Below, piece by piece: positions 19,154-28,123 of a DNA stretch of 64,000 nt (its first letter is position 1; every line of letters starts with the position of its first letter). Under the pieces are notes generated by a model. The model was not told the origin of the DNA. It was given only the letters and a program-made list of their open reading frames with translations, and did not search any database. This stretch comes from Planctomycetota bacterium (GTDB taxonomy: Bacteria; Planctomycetota; PLA2; JAEUHO01). The position numbers and the translations under genes were made by a program. Location: contig JANQJW010000113.1 in the NCBI GenBank assembly GCA_028281445.1, positions 1 through 64,000 of the forward strand, written 5' to 3'.

Positions 19154-20283
19154 GTACGGTGCCGCGAATAGTTGTTGCACATTCCGCGTTTGGGTGGGAC
19201 TCCGGCTTCAGGCCGGGAACGTTCGGTCGATCGCTTCACGCGCCGCGACGCCCGCCACGACTGGCGTACCCGGCGTCGTTCAGCATCAGCTCGTTATACA
19301 ACTTGATCCGTCGAGATGCAGTCAACCCGTGACAACCAAGCTGCTGTCCAGAGGCGTCTGTCGTGAGGCAGCTCAGGTGGTTCAGGAATCCGGCAGCGAG
19401 CACCTTCCAGCCGTCGTGCGGTTTCCTACCGCCCACACGCCATGGGCCAATCTCGCTCTTGAGCGTGCTGACGGCGTCAAGAACCGCACGGGGTGCAGCG
19501 ACCGGTGTCCAGGGCGACTGTCCGCCGGCGGCCTCGATCTTCCGCGCCATCCAGCGCGCCAGATAGGCGGAAGGAGCGCGGAAGATCTCGTCGAGAGCGT
19601 CCTCCGCAACACGACGATGCGCCATCCGACGCTCGACGACAGCGATCTCCCCCTCGGTCAACTGCACGCGCAAGAGCCTCGCGAACCGGAGAGAAGCCGC
19701 CGTCGAGTCACTGATTTCACCCAGGCGGCGCTCGACACCCTCGCGGTCGAACCAGAGCGGCGATCCGGTTCCCGAGAAGTGGATGGCACTGCTGTATGGG
19801 TAGGTGAGTGGGTTGCTGGCCAACCCTGCGGCTGTGGCGTTGTGCGCGACATAGCGAAGTAACGTGACCCAGTAGCGCAGCGAGAGGACGGGCTTGGAGC
19901 CGAATCGACCACGCACCAGCGGTCCGTCGAGCCGGCTCCTGCGGTTGCGATAGCGCACGTAGGAGTTCTGGACACGCATCATGGCGTAGGAGATGTCGCC
20001 GGCCGGCGAAGCCACCAGTAGGTGGAAGTGGGTGCCCAGCAGGCAGTAGGCCTGGATGACGAGCTCCTTGCGGCGTACGGCGCATGCAAGCAGCGCCAGG
20101 AAGCACCGGTAGTCCCTGCGGTCCGCGAGCATCACCTGCCGTTGCGCGCCTCGATTGAAGACGCGATGGAACCTGCCGGGAGCGTCCAGGCGCTTCGATC
20201 GTGCCATGTCGAGTCCTCCGCGATCCCAACGCGTGAGGCTCGAAGTTGGTCACAATCTGCAACAACTATTCACGGCACCGTAC
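19154..20283 (-). mobile_element. RAYT element with 26-base inverted terminal sequences
   Basis: GTACGGTGCCGCGAATAG plus GTTGTTGCA-type sequence at 19154-19179 is repeated in inverted orientation at 20258-20283 with 25 of 26 bases matching. Between them lies only the intact REP-associated tyrosine transposase gene. A third copy of the 26-mer is at 17237-17262. No target duplication is visible, as expected for Y1 transposases. Element borders are inferred from the repeats. Confidence 0.7.
19236..20207 (-). CDS. REP-associated tyrosine transposase (RAYT, Y1/HUH family)
   Basis: A 323-residue Y1 transposase. The HUH pair is in CLLGTHFHLLVASP (His60, His62), and the catalytic tyrosine is probably Tyr83 in NSYVRYRNRR, followed by GPLVRGRFGSKPVL. 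Earlier GRFHRVFNRG and ADRRDYRCFLALL are typical of the family, and LRYVAHNATAAGL with YPYSS follows. RAYTs cut single-stranded DNA at palindromic REP sequences. The C-terminal 150 residues form an additional helical region. The frame is intact, so it may be active; the truncated copy at 17147 and the palindromes in the window could be traces of past movement. Confidence 0.92.
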   Translation of the reverse strand: MARSKRLDAPGRFHRVFNRGAQRQVMLADRRDYRCFLALLACAVRRKELVIQAYCLLGTHFHLLVASPAGDISYAMMRVQNSYVRYRNRRSRLDGPLVRGRFGSKPVLSLRYWVTLLRYVAHNATAAGLASNPLTYPYSSAIHFSGTGSPLWFDREGVERRLGEISDSTAASLRFARLLRVQLTEGEIAVVERRMAHRRVAEDALDEIFRAPSAYLARWMARKIEAAGGQSPWTPVAAPRAVLDAVSTLKSEIGPWRVGGRKPHDGWKVLAAGFLNHLSCLTTDASGQQLGCHGLTASRRIKLYNELMLNDAGYASRGGRRGA

Positions 20284-20334
20284 CGGCACCGTACCTCGCC
20301 CGGTACTCCCCGCCAGACGGCTAGACTGGGCAGT

Positions 20335-20586
20335 ATGGAATCGAATGAGAAGCTCCCCGATCGCTCTGTTGGACTCGGATCGCTCACACTTGTCGTTGCC
20401 GTGGTCGTCTTTGTGGAGTTCTTCTACGGCTCGCTGCCATTCCGAATGCTGTTCTTCGGAATGATGAACCTGGCTATGGGCGCCGCCTTCGTGATAGGGC
20501 GCTCAGCGCCGAGAGTCGTGCGCGCCCTTGGCTGGACCGGGCTTGCGTGCGCCCTGGGCTACTTCACCGCGTGGCTCGCGGACTGA
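20335..20586 (+). CDS. Small membrane protein, unknown
   Basis: An 83-residue frame starting at ATG 20335 with three hydrophobic stretches: GSLTLVVAVVVFVEFF, LFFGMMNLAMGAAFVIG and VVRALGWTGLACALGYF. The basic loop between the last two segments suggests a small integral membrane protein. No ribosome binding site stands out. Located just outside the RAYT element. No family recognised. Confidence 0.55.
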   Translation: MESNEKLPDRSVGLGSLTLVVAVVVFVEFFYGSLPFRMLFFGMMNLAMGAAFVIGRSAPRVVRALGWTGLACALGYFTAWLAD

Positions 20587-20704
20587 CCGCCGGGGGTACG
20601 CAGCAAGCGATGCGTCCTCCTGCGGTGGTCGTCGGAACTCCCGTGGCGGACTCCTATTCACCCTGACGCGACATCGGTTGACGGTGCTCCTGAGCAGCAC
20701 TCGC

Positions 20705-21430
20705 TCATTGTCTCCTCATGGATTCGCGCCATCGCGCGAGCAAGCGAGCACGCTGCGCAGGCGGCTGGTCCAACCGATCAAGACCCTCCTTTATGTAGCG
20801 CCCCAGCGTAGGAGGTGCGCTCTCTCCTGCACGTGCTAGAGCGTTTCGAACATCTGCGTCGAGACTGCGCAACTGACAATGAGACAGGCTCAAAGCCGCG
20901 TTGCATCGAACAAACTCCCCTTGGCCTTCATCGACCAGGATACCGGTGAGCAGTCGCACGTCTCGCTCTTGCGCTTCGAGCAGGCCGACTGCAATGACGG
21001 CATTCATGCGGACCGCACGATCTTCTGAGGACAGCAAACTACGGACGAGATCTCGAGTCTGATCGTCTCGGGGCCGCGAGCGCCGCCGCACGGCATCCAA
21101 CGCCGTGGTAACGACCCGGAAGTCGCTGCTACCAAGCCCGTAGGACACGGCCACGTCGACCTCCTCCGGAAGCACCTCTGTCGCTGCGAGTTGCTTCAGT
21201 GCTCTCACTGCAACGTCCGGGGCGCGATCCCGGTTCGCCTTGACCATTTCGCACAGGCGCCGCGTTCGATCTGCTTCTGCGGAGGGTTCGCTTTGCGTCG
21301 GGCGAGAGCTTGATCCCGGCGGGGGAACAACCGGCGCCGTCGGTCGGTCCCCGCACGCAACGAGAAGGACTGCTGCGAACGCAACAACGGTTGAAATGAG
21401 CGAGCCTTGCCGAGTCGCGTGAGGTTGCAC
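20705..21430 (-). CDS. HEAT-repeat lipoprotein
   Basis: Start GTG 21430 has GGAGG five bases upstream; the signal ends in lipobox LLVAC. After a Pro/Ser-rich linker, residues 55-230 contain HEAT-like helices (DVAVRALKQLAATEV, DFRVVTTALDAVRRR, DRAVRMNAVIAVGLLE, EFVRCNAALSLSHCQL). The 241-residue product should be lipid-anchored and act as a protein-binding scaffold; partner unknown. It is one of several HEAT lipoproteins in this window. Confidence 0.8.
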   Translation of the reverse strand: MQPHATRQGSLISTVVAFAAVLLVACGDRPTAPVVPPPGSSSRPTQSEPSAEADRTRRLCEMVKANRDRAPDVAVRALKQLAATEVLPEEVDVAVSYGLGSSDFRVVTTALDAVRRRSRPRDDQTRDLVRSLLSSEDRAVRMNAVIAVGLLEAQERDVRLLTGILVDEGQGEFVRCNAALSLSHCQLRSLDADVRNALARAGESAPPTLGRYIKEGLDRLDQPPAQRARLLARWRESMRRQ

Positions 21431-21522
21431 ACCTGCCTCCAACGGCGCACGACTCGTCAGTCTAGCCTGGGCCGCGGCGTCCACCAGGCACCGGGAGTGC
21501 CCGGCCGACGGTGCCGCGGACC

Positions 21523-24171
21523 CTATCCCTTCTTCTTCTTATCGCGCGAGCGCCAGCCAGACCCCGGTTGCAGGGGACCGTCCGCCCCACCGCCGCGGCC
21601 AGTGCCGGAGAACTCGGGCAGAACTCGGCAACCGTTCTCGATCTTGCCCAGGAGGATCTCTTCGTCCGCGCAAGGCACCTTCACGGCCGTCCCCACGTAC
21701 ACGATGCGGAAGTTCTCAATCTCCGTCACAAAGCCGAGGGAGCGCTCGTCATCGACCCAATCAGTCCTCGTCACGCTGCCCCAGCGGCTCAAGGCCGTGC
21801 CTACCAACCACGTGCCCACCCCGATAACGACCCCCCAGCCCGACGCCTTGCCCGCGATCTTGCTGGCAGCCTTGGCGAGCTTGCCTCCGGTGGTCTTTGC
21901 GGCTTCTACTCCGCCGCTCACTCCCCCGATGGCGCCACCGATATCCTGCATGTCAGATCCGACCCGCTGCCAATAGCGGTCCTCCCATTCCACCTCGGCC
22001 TGGAACTTCTCGATCAACTCGTAAACCACTTCGTCCCATGTCGCCAGGACCTCCGCCTGGAAGCACTCGTCGCCGTCTTCCCACTGCACCGTATTCGTGC
22101 CGACCTTCTGCGTTCTGGAGATCTCCTTCTTGACGGTCTGGTGGTTCCTCTCTCGTCCCGTACGCCTGGACTCCATCCCCATCGGGTCAACCATGCCTGT
22201 GGGACTGCTACGGACATACTCGTACAGGTTCGCGGAGTCGCCGTAGCCGAGCGGATCCCTCTGCAGGAACCGCCCCGTCACGGGCGAGTACGCGCGCGCC
22301 CGGTAGTAGTACAGCCCCGTCTCTGCGTCCATGAATCGGGCCGTGTACATCCACGGGTTGCCGAGCGGATCACTCGACTGCTGCGTCGAGTTCCGAATGA
22401 TGGTTACCGCACCGTACGGGTCGTAGCGGTAGCTCACCGCCACGTCTTCGTCCATCTCGGTGATCTCCATCACGGAGCCGAGCGCATTGACGTGATAGAA
22501 GCTGCGTGTCGTCTCGGTGGTATTGGAATCCTCGTCGAAGTCGAGCACGTCGGCCTGCTCGAGCATCAGGATCTCGTCGATCACCTGGCCGAAGACGAAG
22601 CTCTTCTGGATGACGTCCGAGCCGTCGTAGACGTTCACTGTCTCGTGGCCGGAGTAGATGTAGCGCTCGACGTCGCCGTCCACGTCTTTCTCCACGCGGC
22701 GCCCAAGCGCGTCGTACTTGTACTCAACGACCGTCGTCGTGGCCTGCTTCACGCGCACGATCTGGTTCTTGTAGTCGTACTCGAAGTCCAGCGTGCCATC
22801 GTCGGTCAGGTTGCCGTTGTCGTCGTGGCTGCGGTTCGTGCCGCCCACGACCGTGTACTGGTTGAGGTTGTTGTCCGTGTAGCCGGTCGTCGTCGCGCTC
22901 TGGCCGTACGGCGTTGCCTTGACCGACGAGCGGTTGCCATCGTCGTCCATCGTGTACTCGATCTTCTTCGTGTACGGGTTCGATGACGGCGCCGTCACAT
23001 TCGTCGAGTACATCCAGGCCACGGTCAGCCGCCGGGCCTTGTCGTACTCGAACGCATTGCCTACGGCGCTCGTGCCGCCGAAGCGCTCGTAGGTCCGGTC
23101 GTGGTTGTCGTCGTAGCCGTACTGCAGATCCAGAATCGTCGTCGGCGTCGACGTCTCGTGGTGGATGCGCTCGACCTCGCTACGGAAGCCCGTGTAGCTG
23201 TAGGTCGAGGTCGTTCCGTTCTGGAACTCGATGTCCTTCACGCGCATCCCGATGTAGGAGTACGACGCGATCGTGTTCGTGCCGTCCGTCACCGTGCTCA
23301 GCCGGTTGATGTCGTTCCAGGTGTAGTCGAGGTCCAGGTTGTTCGGGTAGAGCTCGGTGAGCTTGTTGCCCGCTGCGTCGTAGGTCTTCTTGACGATCTT
23401 CTGGTAGGGCGTCCCCGTCGCGTAGCACTGCTTCTCCTCGTAGACCTGCGAGGAGAGGCCGATCACACCGTAGGTGAACTCGACCTTGTAGTCGTTGTCC
23501 TGGGCCAGCGTCATGCGGCCGAGGCCGTCGTACGTGAAGGTCTCGCTCGTCGTGCCGAGGAAGCCGGTCGCGCGCGTCACGCTTCGTGACGTGCGCCGGC
23601 TGTTGTCGTCGTACGTGTCGTCGATCACGTTGCCGGCTGCGTCGGTCGTCTTGGTGACGTTCCCGTTGTCGTCGTACTCGTAGGTGATCTTCTCGAGATC
23701 GGGGTACTTGAGCTCCGTCGGGCGATCAAGGTCGTCGTAGGTCCACGTCGACTCGTTGCCGGCATCGTCGTTATGGCTCGTCAAGCGGTCGTTCTCGTCG
23801 AAGCCCCACTCGGTCACGATGGCCGAGGTGAAGTCCTCCTCCGTGGCGCCGGTGGCCAGGGCGACCTCCTTCTTTGTCATGCGCCCGGCGGCGTCGAAGG
23901 TCCAACGCGTCGGATCGCCTTCGGCGTTGACCATCCAGACGAGGTTGCCGCGGCTGTCGTAGCCGTAGGTCGTATCCAGCTCGTTGCTGGTCGTGACGCG
24001 GTCGATTTCGGTGTAGGTCGTTCGGCGGTTCAGTACGTCGTAGGCCGCCTCGTAGTCGTGGGTCACCGAGCCGGCGCTGTCGATCTCCTTGATCTCCCAC
24101 GCGGTGGCGTTGCCGTTCTTGTCCAGCGTCCACTCGGTCCAGTTGACCGGTCGAGGCGCCCCAGTGACATA
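21523..24171 (-). pseudogene. 5'-truncated Rhs/YD-repeat protein
   Basis: An open frame of 882 codons containing YD repeats (YGYDSRGNLVWMVNAEGD, YEYDDNGNVTKTTDAAGN, YKYDALGRRVEKDVDGDVER) and the Rhs core ending (ETGLYYYRARAYSPVTGRFL, DPLGYGDSANLYEYVRSSPT, MVDPMGM). A variable tip of about 190 residues follows, with a glycine-rich hydrophobic segment (about WGVVIGVGTWLVGTAL) and a Lys-rich end. Rhs proteins deliver toxic tips or act as surface proteins. The frame is stopped by a TGA at 24172-24174 with no start or signal, so the N-terminal shell part has been deleted. Start at the internal GTG 24066 is possible but would lack export signals. Tip function unrecognised. Confidence 0.8.
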
Positions 24172-24177
24172 TCACGC

Positions 24178-24322
24178 CCTCGCAGGCTGCGACTCGTTGG
24201 TGCTCCCCAAGGACGCGCGACAGAGTGCCAAGTCGCGCGTCTACCGGTTACGCCGCAAGGTCCCAGGCGCCGACCGCTTGATCGAGAGCATTCCAGGGAC
24301 GGGATACAGACTGCGGAGCTAG
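24178..24322 (+). pseudogene. 3' remnant of an OmpR-type winged-helix regulator
   Basis: The frame ending at 24322 encodes SAKSRVYRLRRKVPGADRLI and ESIPGTGYRLRS. This is the recognition helix and C-terminal hairpin of the Trans_reg_C DNA-binding domain (LRRKL, GxGYRL). Everything upstream is missing and is replaced by the truncated Rhs gene on the other strand, so a deletion joined the two genes near 24172. Left border approximate. Confidence 0.65.
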
Positions 24323-24354
24323 GACCGCCAGCAGGTGTCCGGCCTCGTCGCCCC

Positions 24355-24987
24355 CTACGGCGTGGTGCGCATCGGGAACCAGGTCCAGCGCCCCTGGCGG
24401 AACATGAGCGCGCCGCCGAGCTGGAGGTTGTCGCCGCGCTGGAGCACTTTCTCGCCCTTGCCGCGCGATGCCGTGCCGCGCGCGAGGACGCGCAGGTAGA
24501 CGGGGCGGCGCGAGTCCTTGGTCTTGACCATGCGCACGACGAGCCGCTTGCGCGCCGTGACCGTCAGCCCGGTCCCGATCAGGATGCGCGGATTCGCCAT
24601 CGCGCTGGCGGCCTCCGGGTGTCCGACGTAGGTCAACGTGATGATCTTGTCGCCGAGCTCGTCGCGGTCGTGACGCTGGATCAGGCCGACACGCGTGTTG
24701 ATCGTGAGCGCGGTCGCGAAGTACTCCCGGCTCGCGTAGACCTCCGCGTAGTCGCCGAGGATCCACTGGTTGTTGCGCGCGTGCAGGAAGCTGTCGACCG
24801 GCGCGAGGTCCCGCGGCGAGAGATTCACCTGACCCGGACGCACGGCCTGGCGCACCGGGCTCGTGGCTTCGGGCCGGTAGGCCGTCGGGACACCCGGCAT
24901 GATGCCGCCGCCGGCGGCCAGGCGCCCGCCACGGCAGGCAGCCAGGGCGAGGGACGTCACCAGCAACAAGGGCAGCAGGCGTTTCAC
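24355..24987 (-). CDS. Lipoprotein, unknown
   Basis: A 210-residue protein with lipobox ALAAC. Start GTG 24987 gives a good signal (VKRLLPLLLVTSLALAAC); a TTG three codons earlier is the alternative. The mature part has a Gly-rich linker, then a beta-rich domain (WILGDYAEVYASREYFATAL, DKIITLTYVGHPEA, KRLVVRMVKTKDSRRPVYLR) and ends WTWFPMRTTP. No family recognised. Same strand as ribE-trmD with a 69-base gap, so possibly the last gene of that unit. Confidence 0.75.
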   Translation of the reverse strand: MKRLLPLLLVTSLALAACRGGRLAAGGGIMPGVPTAYRPEATSPVRQAVRPGQVNLSPRDLAPVDSFLHARNNQWILGDYAEVYASREYFATALTINTRVGLIQRHDRDELGDKIITLTYVGHPEAASAMANPRILIGTGLTVTARKRLVVRMVKTKDSRRPVYLRVLARGTASRGKGEKVLQRGDNLQLGGALMFRQGRWTWFPMRTTP

Positions 24988-25056
24988 GACCGCCAACCGT
25001 ACCGCGCGTTTCCGTGTTCGCCTCGCGGGAAGCTGCGGCGTGTCACGGCTGCGTCG

Positions 25057-25671
25057 TCACGACGCCGCCTGGCGGCTGAGGTGGTGCTCCACCCAGCGAC
25101 CGATCACATCGAGCTCGACGTTGACCCGTCGCCCGGACTCGCTGCCGCCGAAGCCTGTGACCTCGAGCGTGTGCGGGATCAGGTAGACGCTGAAGCGGCC
25201 CTCCCCGTCCTCGTCCCAGACCTCCCCCACCGTCAGGCTGACGCCGTCGAGCGTGACGGAGCCCTTGGGAATCACGCCCTTGTGGAGCGCGGGGTCGACG
25301 GCGATGGCGAAGCGCACGTCCTCGCCTTGCTTCTCGACCGACGCGATCGTGCCCGTGCCGTCGACGTGGCCCTGGACCATGTGACCGCCCAGCGGATCGC
25401 CGACGCGCAGCGCGGCTTCCAGGTTCACGACGTCGCCGGCGGCCCGTGCGCCCAGCGTGGTCTTGCGCAGCGTCTCCGGGATCGCGTCGAAGCGCAGCAC
25501 ACCGTCGTCCATGGCCACGACGGTCAAGCAGCACCCGTCGATGGCGATGCTGTCGCCGATGGCCAGCCGTTCGAAGGGCTTGTCGGGCCGCACGTAGACG
25601 GAGATGACGCCGCCGTCGGATTCGTCAATGCGGTCGATGGTGCCTCGGTGCGTGACAATCCCCGTGAACAT
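25057..25671 (-). CDS. ribE: Riboflavin synthase, alpha chain
   Basis: A 204-residue protein with two lumazine-binding repeats. It begins MFTGIVTHRGTI; IGDSIAIDGCCLTV closes the first repeat, GDPLGGHMVQGHVDGTG opens the second, and GSVTLDGVSLTV follows. It converts two 6,7-dimethyl-8-ribityllumazine molecules to riboflavin plus a pyrimidine. Start 25671 overlaps the trmD stop by one base (TGATG) and GGAGG lies before it. Its coupling to trmD is unusual; no other riboflavin genes or FMN riboswitch are nearby. Confidence 0.97.
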   Translation of the reverse strand: MFTGIVTHRGTIDRIDESDGGVISVYVRPDKPFERLAIGDSIAIDGCCLTVVAMDDGVLRFDAIPETLRKTTLGARAAGDVVNLEAALRVGDPLGGHMVQGHVDGTGTIASVEKQGEDVRFAIAVDPALHKGVIPKGSVTLDGVSLTVGEVWDEDGEGRFSVYLIPHTLEVTGFGGSESGRRVNVELDVIGRWVEHHLSRQAAS

Positions 25672-26372
25672 CAGGCCTCCTCGTCCTTCGGCAGCAGGTC
25701 CGGCCGGCGCGCCCGCGTGCGTTCCAGCGCCTGCGCGCGACGCCATGCGGCGATGGCCGCGTGGTTGCCCGTGAGCAGCTCGGGCGGCACGTCGTGTCCG
25801 CGCCACGACGCCGGACGCGTGTAGTGCGGATGATCGAGCAGGCCGTCGGGCAGGGAGAACGAGTCCTCCTCCGGGCTGCGTTCGTCGCCGAGCACGCCGG
25901 GGACGAGCCGCGCCGTCGCGTCGAGGACGGTGATCGCCGCGGCCTCACCGCCGGACAGGACGTAGTCACCGAGAGAGACCTCCTCGGGGGCGAGGACCTG
26001 GATCGCGCGTTCGTCGATGCCTTCGTAGCGCCCGCAGAGCAGCACGAAGCCGTCCGGCGCGGCAGCCAGCTCGCGTGCGAGCGGCTGGTCGAAGCGCCGG
26101 CCCTGCGGCGAGAGGAGGATCGTCCGCACGCCCGGGCCGTGGGCCGCCCGGGCCGCCTCGACGGCCTGCACAACAGGCTCGGCGAGCAGCACCATGCCCG
26201 GGCCGCCGCCGAAGGGCCGGTCGTCGACCACCCTGTGGCGCCCTTCGCCGTAGTCACGCAGCGGCACGCAGTCCACGCGGATCAAGCCCGACTGGACCGC
26301 CCGCCCGAGCACGGTGGCGGAGAGGAAGGGCTCGAAGAGCTCCGGAAAGAGGGTGACGATGGAGACATGCAT
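25671..26372 (-). CDS. trmD: tRNA (guanine37-N1)-methyltransferase
   Basis: A 233-residue SPOUT methyltransferase. MHVSIVTLFPELFEPFL is the classic N-terminus, VDDRPFGGGPGMVL and LLCGRYEGIDERAI and VSLGDYVLSGGEAA form the knotted S-adenosylmethionine site, and HYTRPASWRGHDVP and LLTGNHAAIAAWRR mark the C-terminal domain. It methylates G37 of tRNAs reading CNN codons, preventing +1 frameshifts. Start 26372 gives the canonical N-terminus. It is divergent from rplS rather than in the usual rimM-trmD-rplS order. Confidence 0.97.
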   Translation of the reverse strand: MHVSIVTLFPELFEPFLSATVLGRAVQSGLIRVDCVPLRDYGEGRHRVVDDRPFGGGPGMVLLAEPVVQAVEAARAAHGPGVRTILLSPQGRRFDQPLARELAAAPDGFVLLCGRYEGIDERAIQVLAPEEVSLGDYVLSGGEAAAITVLDATARLVPGVLGDERSPEEDSFSLPDGLLDHPHYTRPASWRGHDVPPELLTGNHAAIAAWRRAQALERTRARRPDLLPKDEEA

Positions 26373-26503
26373 GGGCGGACCGACCGCAGAAGCTAGCACC
26401 AGGGCGCCCGGACAGCTGTTTCGCGGACGTTTGCGGCACCGAGGAAAACCGTGCTCCGCGAAGGGGACGGGGTACCATCCTGGGCTGCCCCGGAGGAATC
26501 GCC

Positions 26504-26941
26504 ATGTCGTCCCGTATCCGCAAGGCCGAGCAGCCCTATGAGCGCCACGATCTGCCCGAGGTCTCGGTCGGCGACTCCGTCGATGTGGCAGTGAAGATCA
26601 AGGAAGGCGACCGCGAGCGCATCCAGACGTTCAGCGGCACCGTCATCCGGGTGCGCGGCGGCGGCCTGGGCCGCACCTTCACCGTGCGCCGCATCGTCCA
26701 GGGCGAGGGCGTGGAGCGCGTCTTCCCGACCCACAGCCCGGTGATCGCCGGCATCAAGATCACGCGCAAGGGCCGCGTTCGCCGCTCGCGCCTCTACTAC
26801 CTGCGCGACCGCGTCGGCAAGAAGACCCGCCTGCGCGAGATCCTCGGCGCGCGCGGTGTCGCGCCCTCGGGCCCGAAGAGCGCCCCGCCGGCGCCCGAGG
26901 CCCCCCAGGCCGAGCCCGAGCCAGAGCTGGCCGACGTCTAG
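26504..26941 (+). CDS. rplS: 50S ribosomal protein L19
   Basis: A 145-residue protein. The L19 core is clear: VGDSVDVAVKIKEGDRERIQ, FSGTVIRVRGGGLGRTFTVR, GVERVFPTHSPVIAGIKI and RKGRVRRSRLYYLRDRVGK. The C-terminus extends about 30 residues beyond typical L19, rich in Pro, Ala and Glu. L19 sits at the 30S-50S interface. GGAGG lies seven bases before ATG 26504. The 131-base gap to the divergent trmD should hold promoters for both. Confidence 0.98.
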   Translation: MSSRIRKAEQPYERHDLPEVSVGDSVDVAVKIKEGDRERIQTFSGTVIRVRGGGLGRTFTVRRIVQGEGVERVFPTHSPVIAGIKITRKGRVRRSRLYYLRDRVGKKTRLREILGARGVAPSGPKSAPPAPEAPQAEPEPELADV

Positions 26942-26992
26942 CACGTCGCCCGCTGAGCTCTTCCGGCACGCTGATCGCAGTACGGTCGCGGC

Positions 26993-27667
26993 ATGTCCAC
27001 GCGCAGCCTGGTCCGTATCGCCCTGGCCGTCGTTCTGTACCCGGCGGTCCTGTTCGGCTGCGCGGGGACGCTGGCGTGGCCGGCAGGGTGGGTCTTCCTG
27101 GCGCTCTACACCGCGACGAACGTGGGCATGCTCCTCTACCTCAAGCGCCATGATCCTGCGCTGCTGGCCGAACGCCTCAAGCCCGTCTTCCAACCAGGTC
27201 AGCCCACCTGGGATCGCGTGATCCTGGCGCTGACACTTGTCACGATGCTGGTCTGGTTCGTGCTTCCGCCGCTCGACCACCGCTTCGGATGGTCAACGGC
27301 GCCCCTCACGATCCAGGTCGCAGGCGGCGTGCTGTTCCTACTCGGCGCGTGGGGCCTGCACCGGACGATCTGCGCCAACACGTTCCTCGCACCCGTCGTG
27401 CGCGTGCAGACCGAGCGCGATCACCACGTGATCGACACGGGCCCCTATGCCGTCGTTCGCCATCCCATGTACGCCTTCATGGGGCTCTACATGCCCGGGG
27501 GCGCGCTCCTGATGGGCTCGTGGGTCGGCACGGTGTTCTGCGTCGTGCCCCTGGGCTTGCTCGCGGTCCGCACCGCGCTCGAGGACCGCATGCTGCAGCG
27601 CGAGCTCTCCGGGTACCCCGATTACGCGGCCCGCGTGCGCTGGAAGCTCGTGCCGGGGGTCTGGTAG
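26993..27667 (+). CDS. Membrane methyltransferase, ICMT/PEMT-like
   Basis: A 224-residue integral membrane protein with about six helices. The C-terminal half has the isoprenylcysteine carboxyl methyltransferase signature: IDTGPYAVVRHPMYAFMGLY, then EDRMLQRELSGYPDYAARVR and WKLVPGVW. Bacterial members methylate unknown lipid or small-molecule substrates using S-adenosylmethionine. Located 51 bases after rplS on the same strand, possibly co-transcribed. Confidence 0.88.
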   Translation: MSTRSLVRIALAVVLYPAVLFGCAGTLAWPAGWVFLALYTATNVGMLLYLKRHDPALLAERLKPVFQPGQPTWDRVILALTLVTMLVWFVLPPLDHRFGWSTAPLTIQVAGGVLFLLGAWGLHRTICANTFLAPVVRVQTERDHHVIDTGPYAVVRHPMYAFMGLYMPGGALLMGSWVGTVFCVVPLGLLAVRTALEDRMLQRELSGYPDYAARVRWKLVPGVW

Positions 27668-27675
27668 GCGCGGAG

Positions 27676-27820
27676 GGGCACAAGGCCCTCCCTACAGCCC
27701 CAGGGGCGCGCGCACGGGTTGCTGTAGGGGGCGCCCACAGCGCGTGCAAGCTGCCGCGGACAGTCTCGTTGCCGTGCGGGGCGCAACGACGGCAGGAGGG
27801 AGGGCACTGGGCCCTCCCCT
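27676..27820. repeat. Intergenic palindromes, likely bidirectional terminator
   Basis: Between two convergent genes. CCCTACAG (27690-27697) pairs with CTGTAGGG (27722-27729). A second hairpin has arms GAGGGC and GCCCTC around 27800-27816 and is followed by CCCTAC. The motif resembles, but is not identical to, the GTAGGGGCGAC palindromes elsewhere in the window. Confidence 0.6.
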
Positions 27821-27850
27821 ACTACCAGCTTGTGGTACCGCTACCTGCGC

Positions 27851-28123
27851 TCAGCGGCGCGCGCAGCGCTCGATGTCGCCGCGGGTCAGCTTCATGCCGC
27901 GCATGACCTCGGAGGTGGTGGCGCTCCAGGCGCCCTTCCAGGTGTAGCTGCGACCGCACACGGACGTGGACCACGTCCCGGGATCGCCTCAGCAGCCGCT
28001 GGTCCAGTAGTAGGCATTTCCCGAGGCGCCGCGCTTGACGAAGCTGGAAGCGTCGGCGGAGGTGACAGCGGCGCCGATGACGAGCGCAGCGACGGTCACG
28101 GTGAGAACGAAGCGTGTGAACAT
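27851..28123 (-). CDS. Small exported protein with one in-frame TGA
   Basis: ATG 28123 begins a signal peptide (MFTRFVLTVTVAALVIGAAV, cleavage near SADA) and reads to Cys44, where a TGA (27989-27991) occurs. The same frame then continues for 45 more codons (GDPGTWSTSVCGRSYTWKGA to IERCARR) up to a TGA at 27851. Nearly every third position downstream is G or C, as in real genes here, so the downstream part looks coding. Bases 27962-27978 can form a hairpin with loop GGUCC, 16 bases after the TGA, reminiscent of a bacterial SECIS. It could be a nonsense pseudogene, a readthrough gene or a selenoprotein; the first is the default. Confidence 0.5.
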
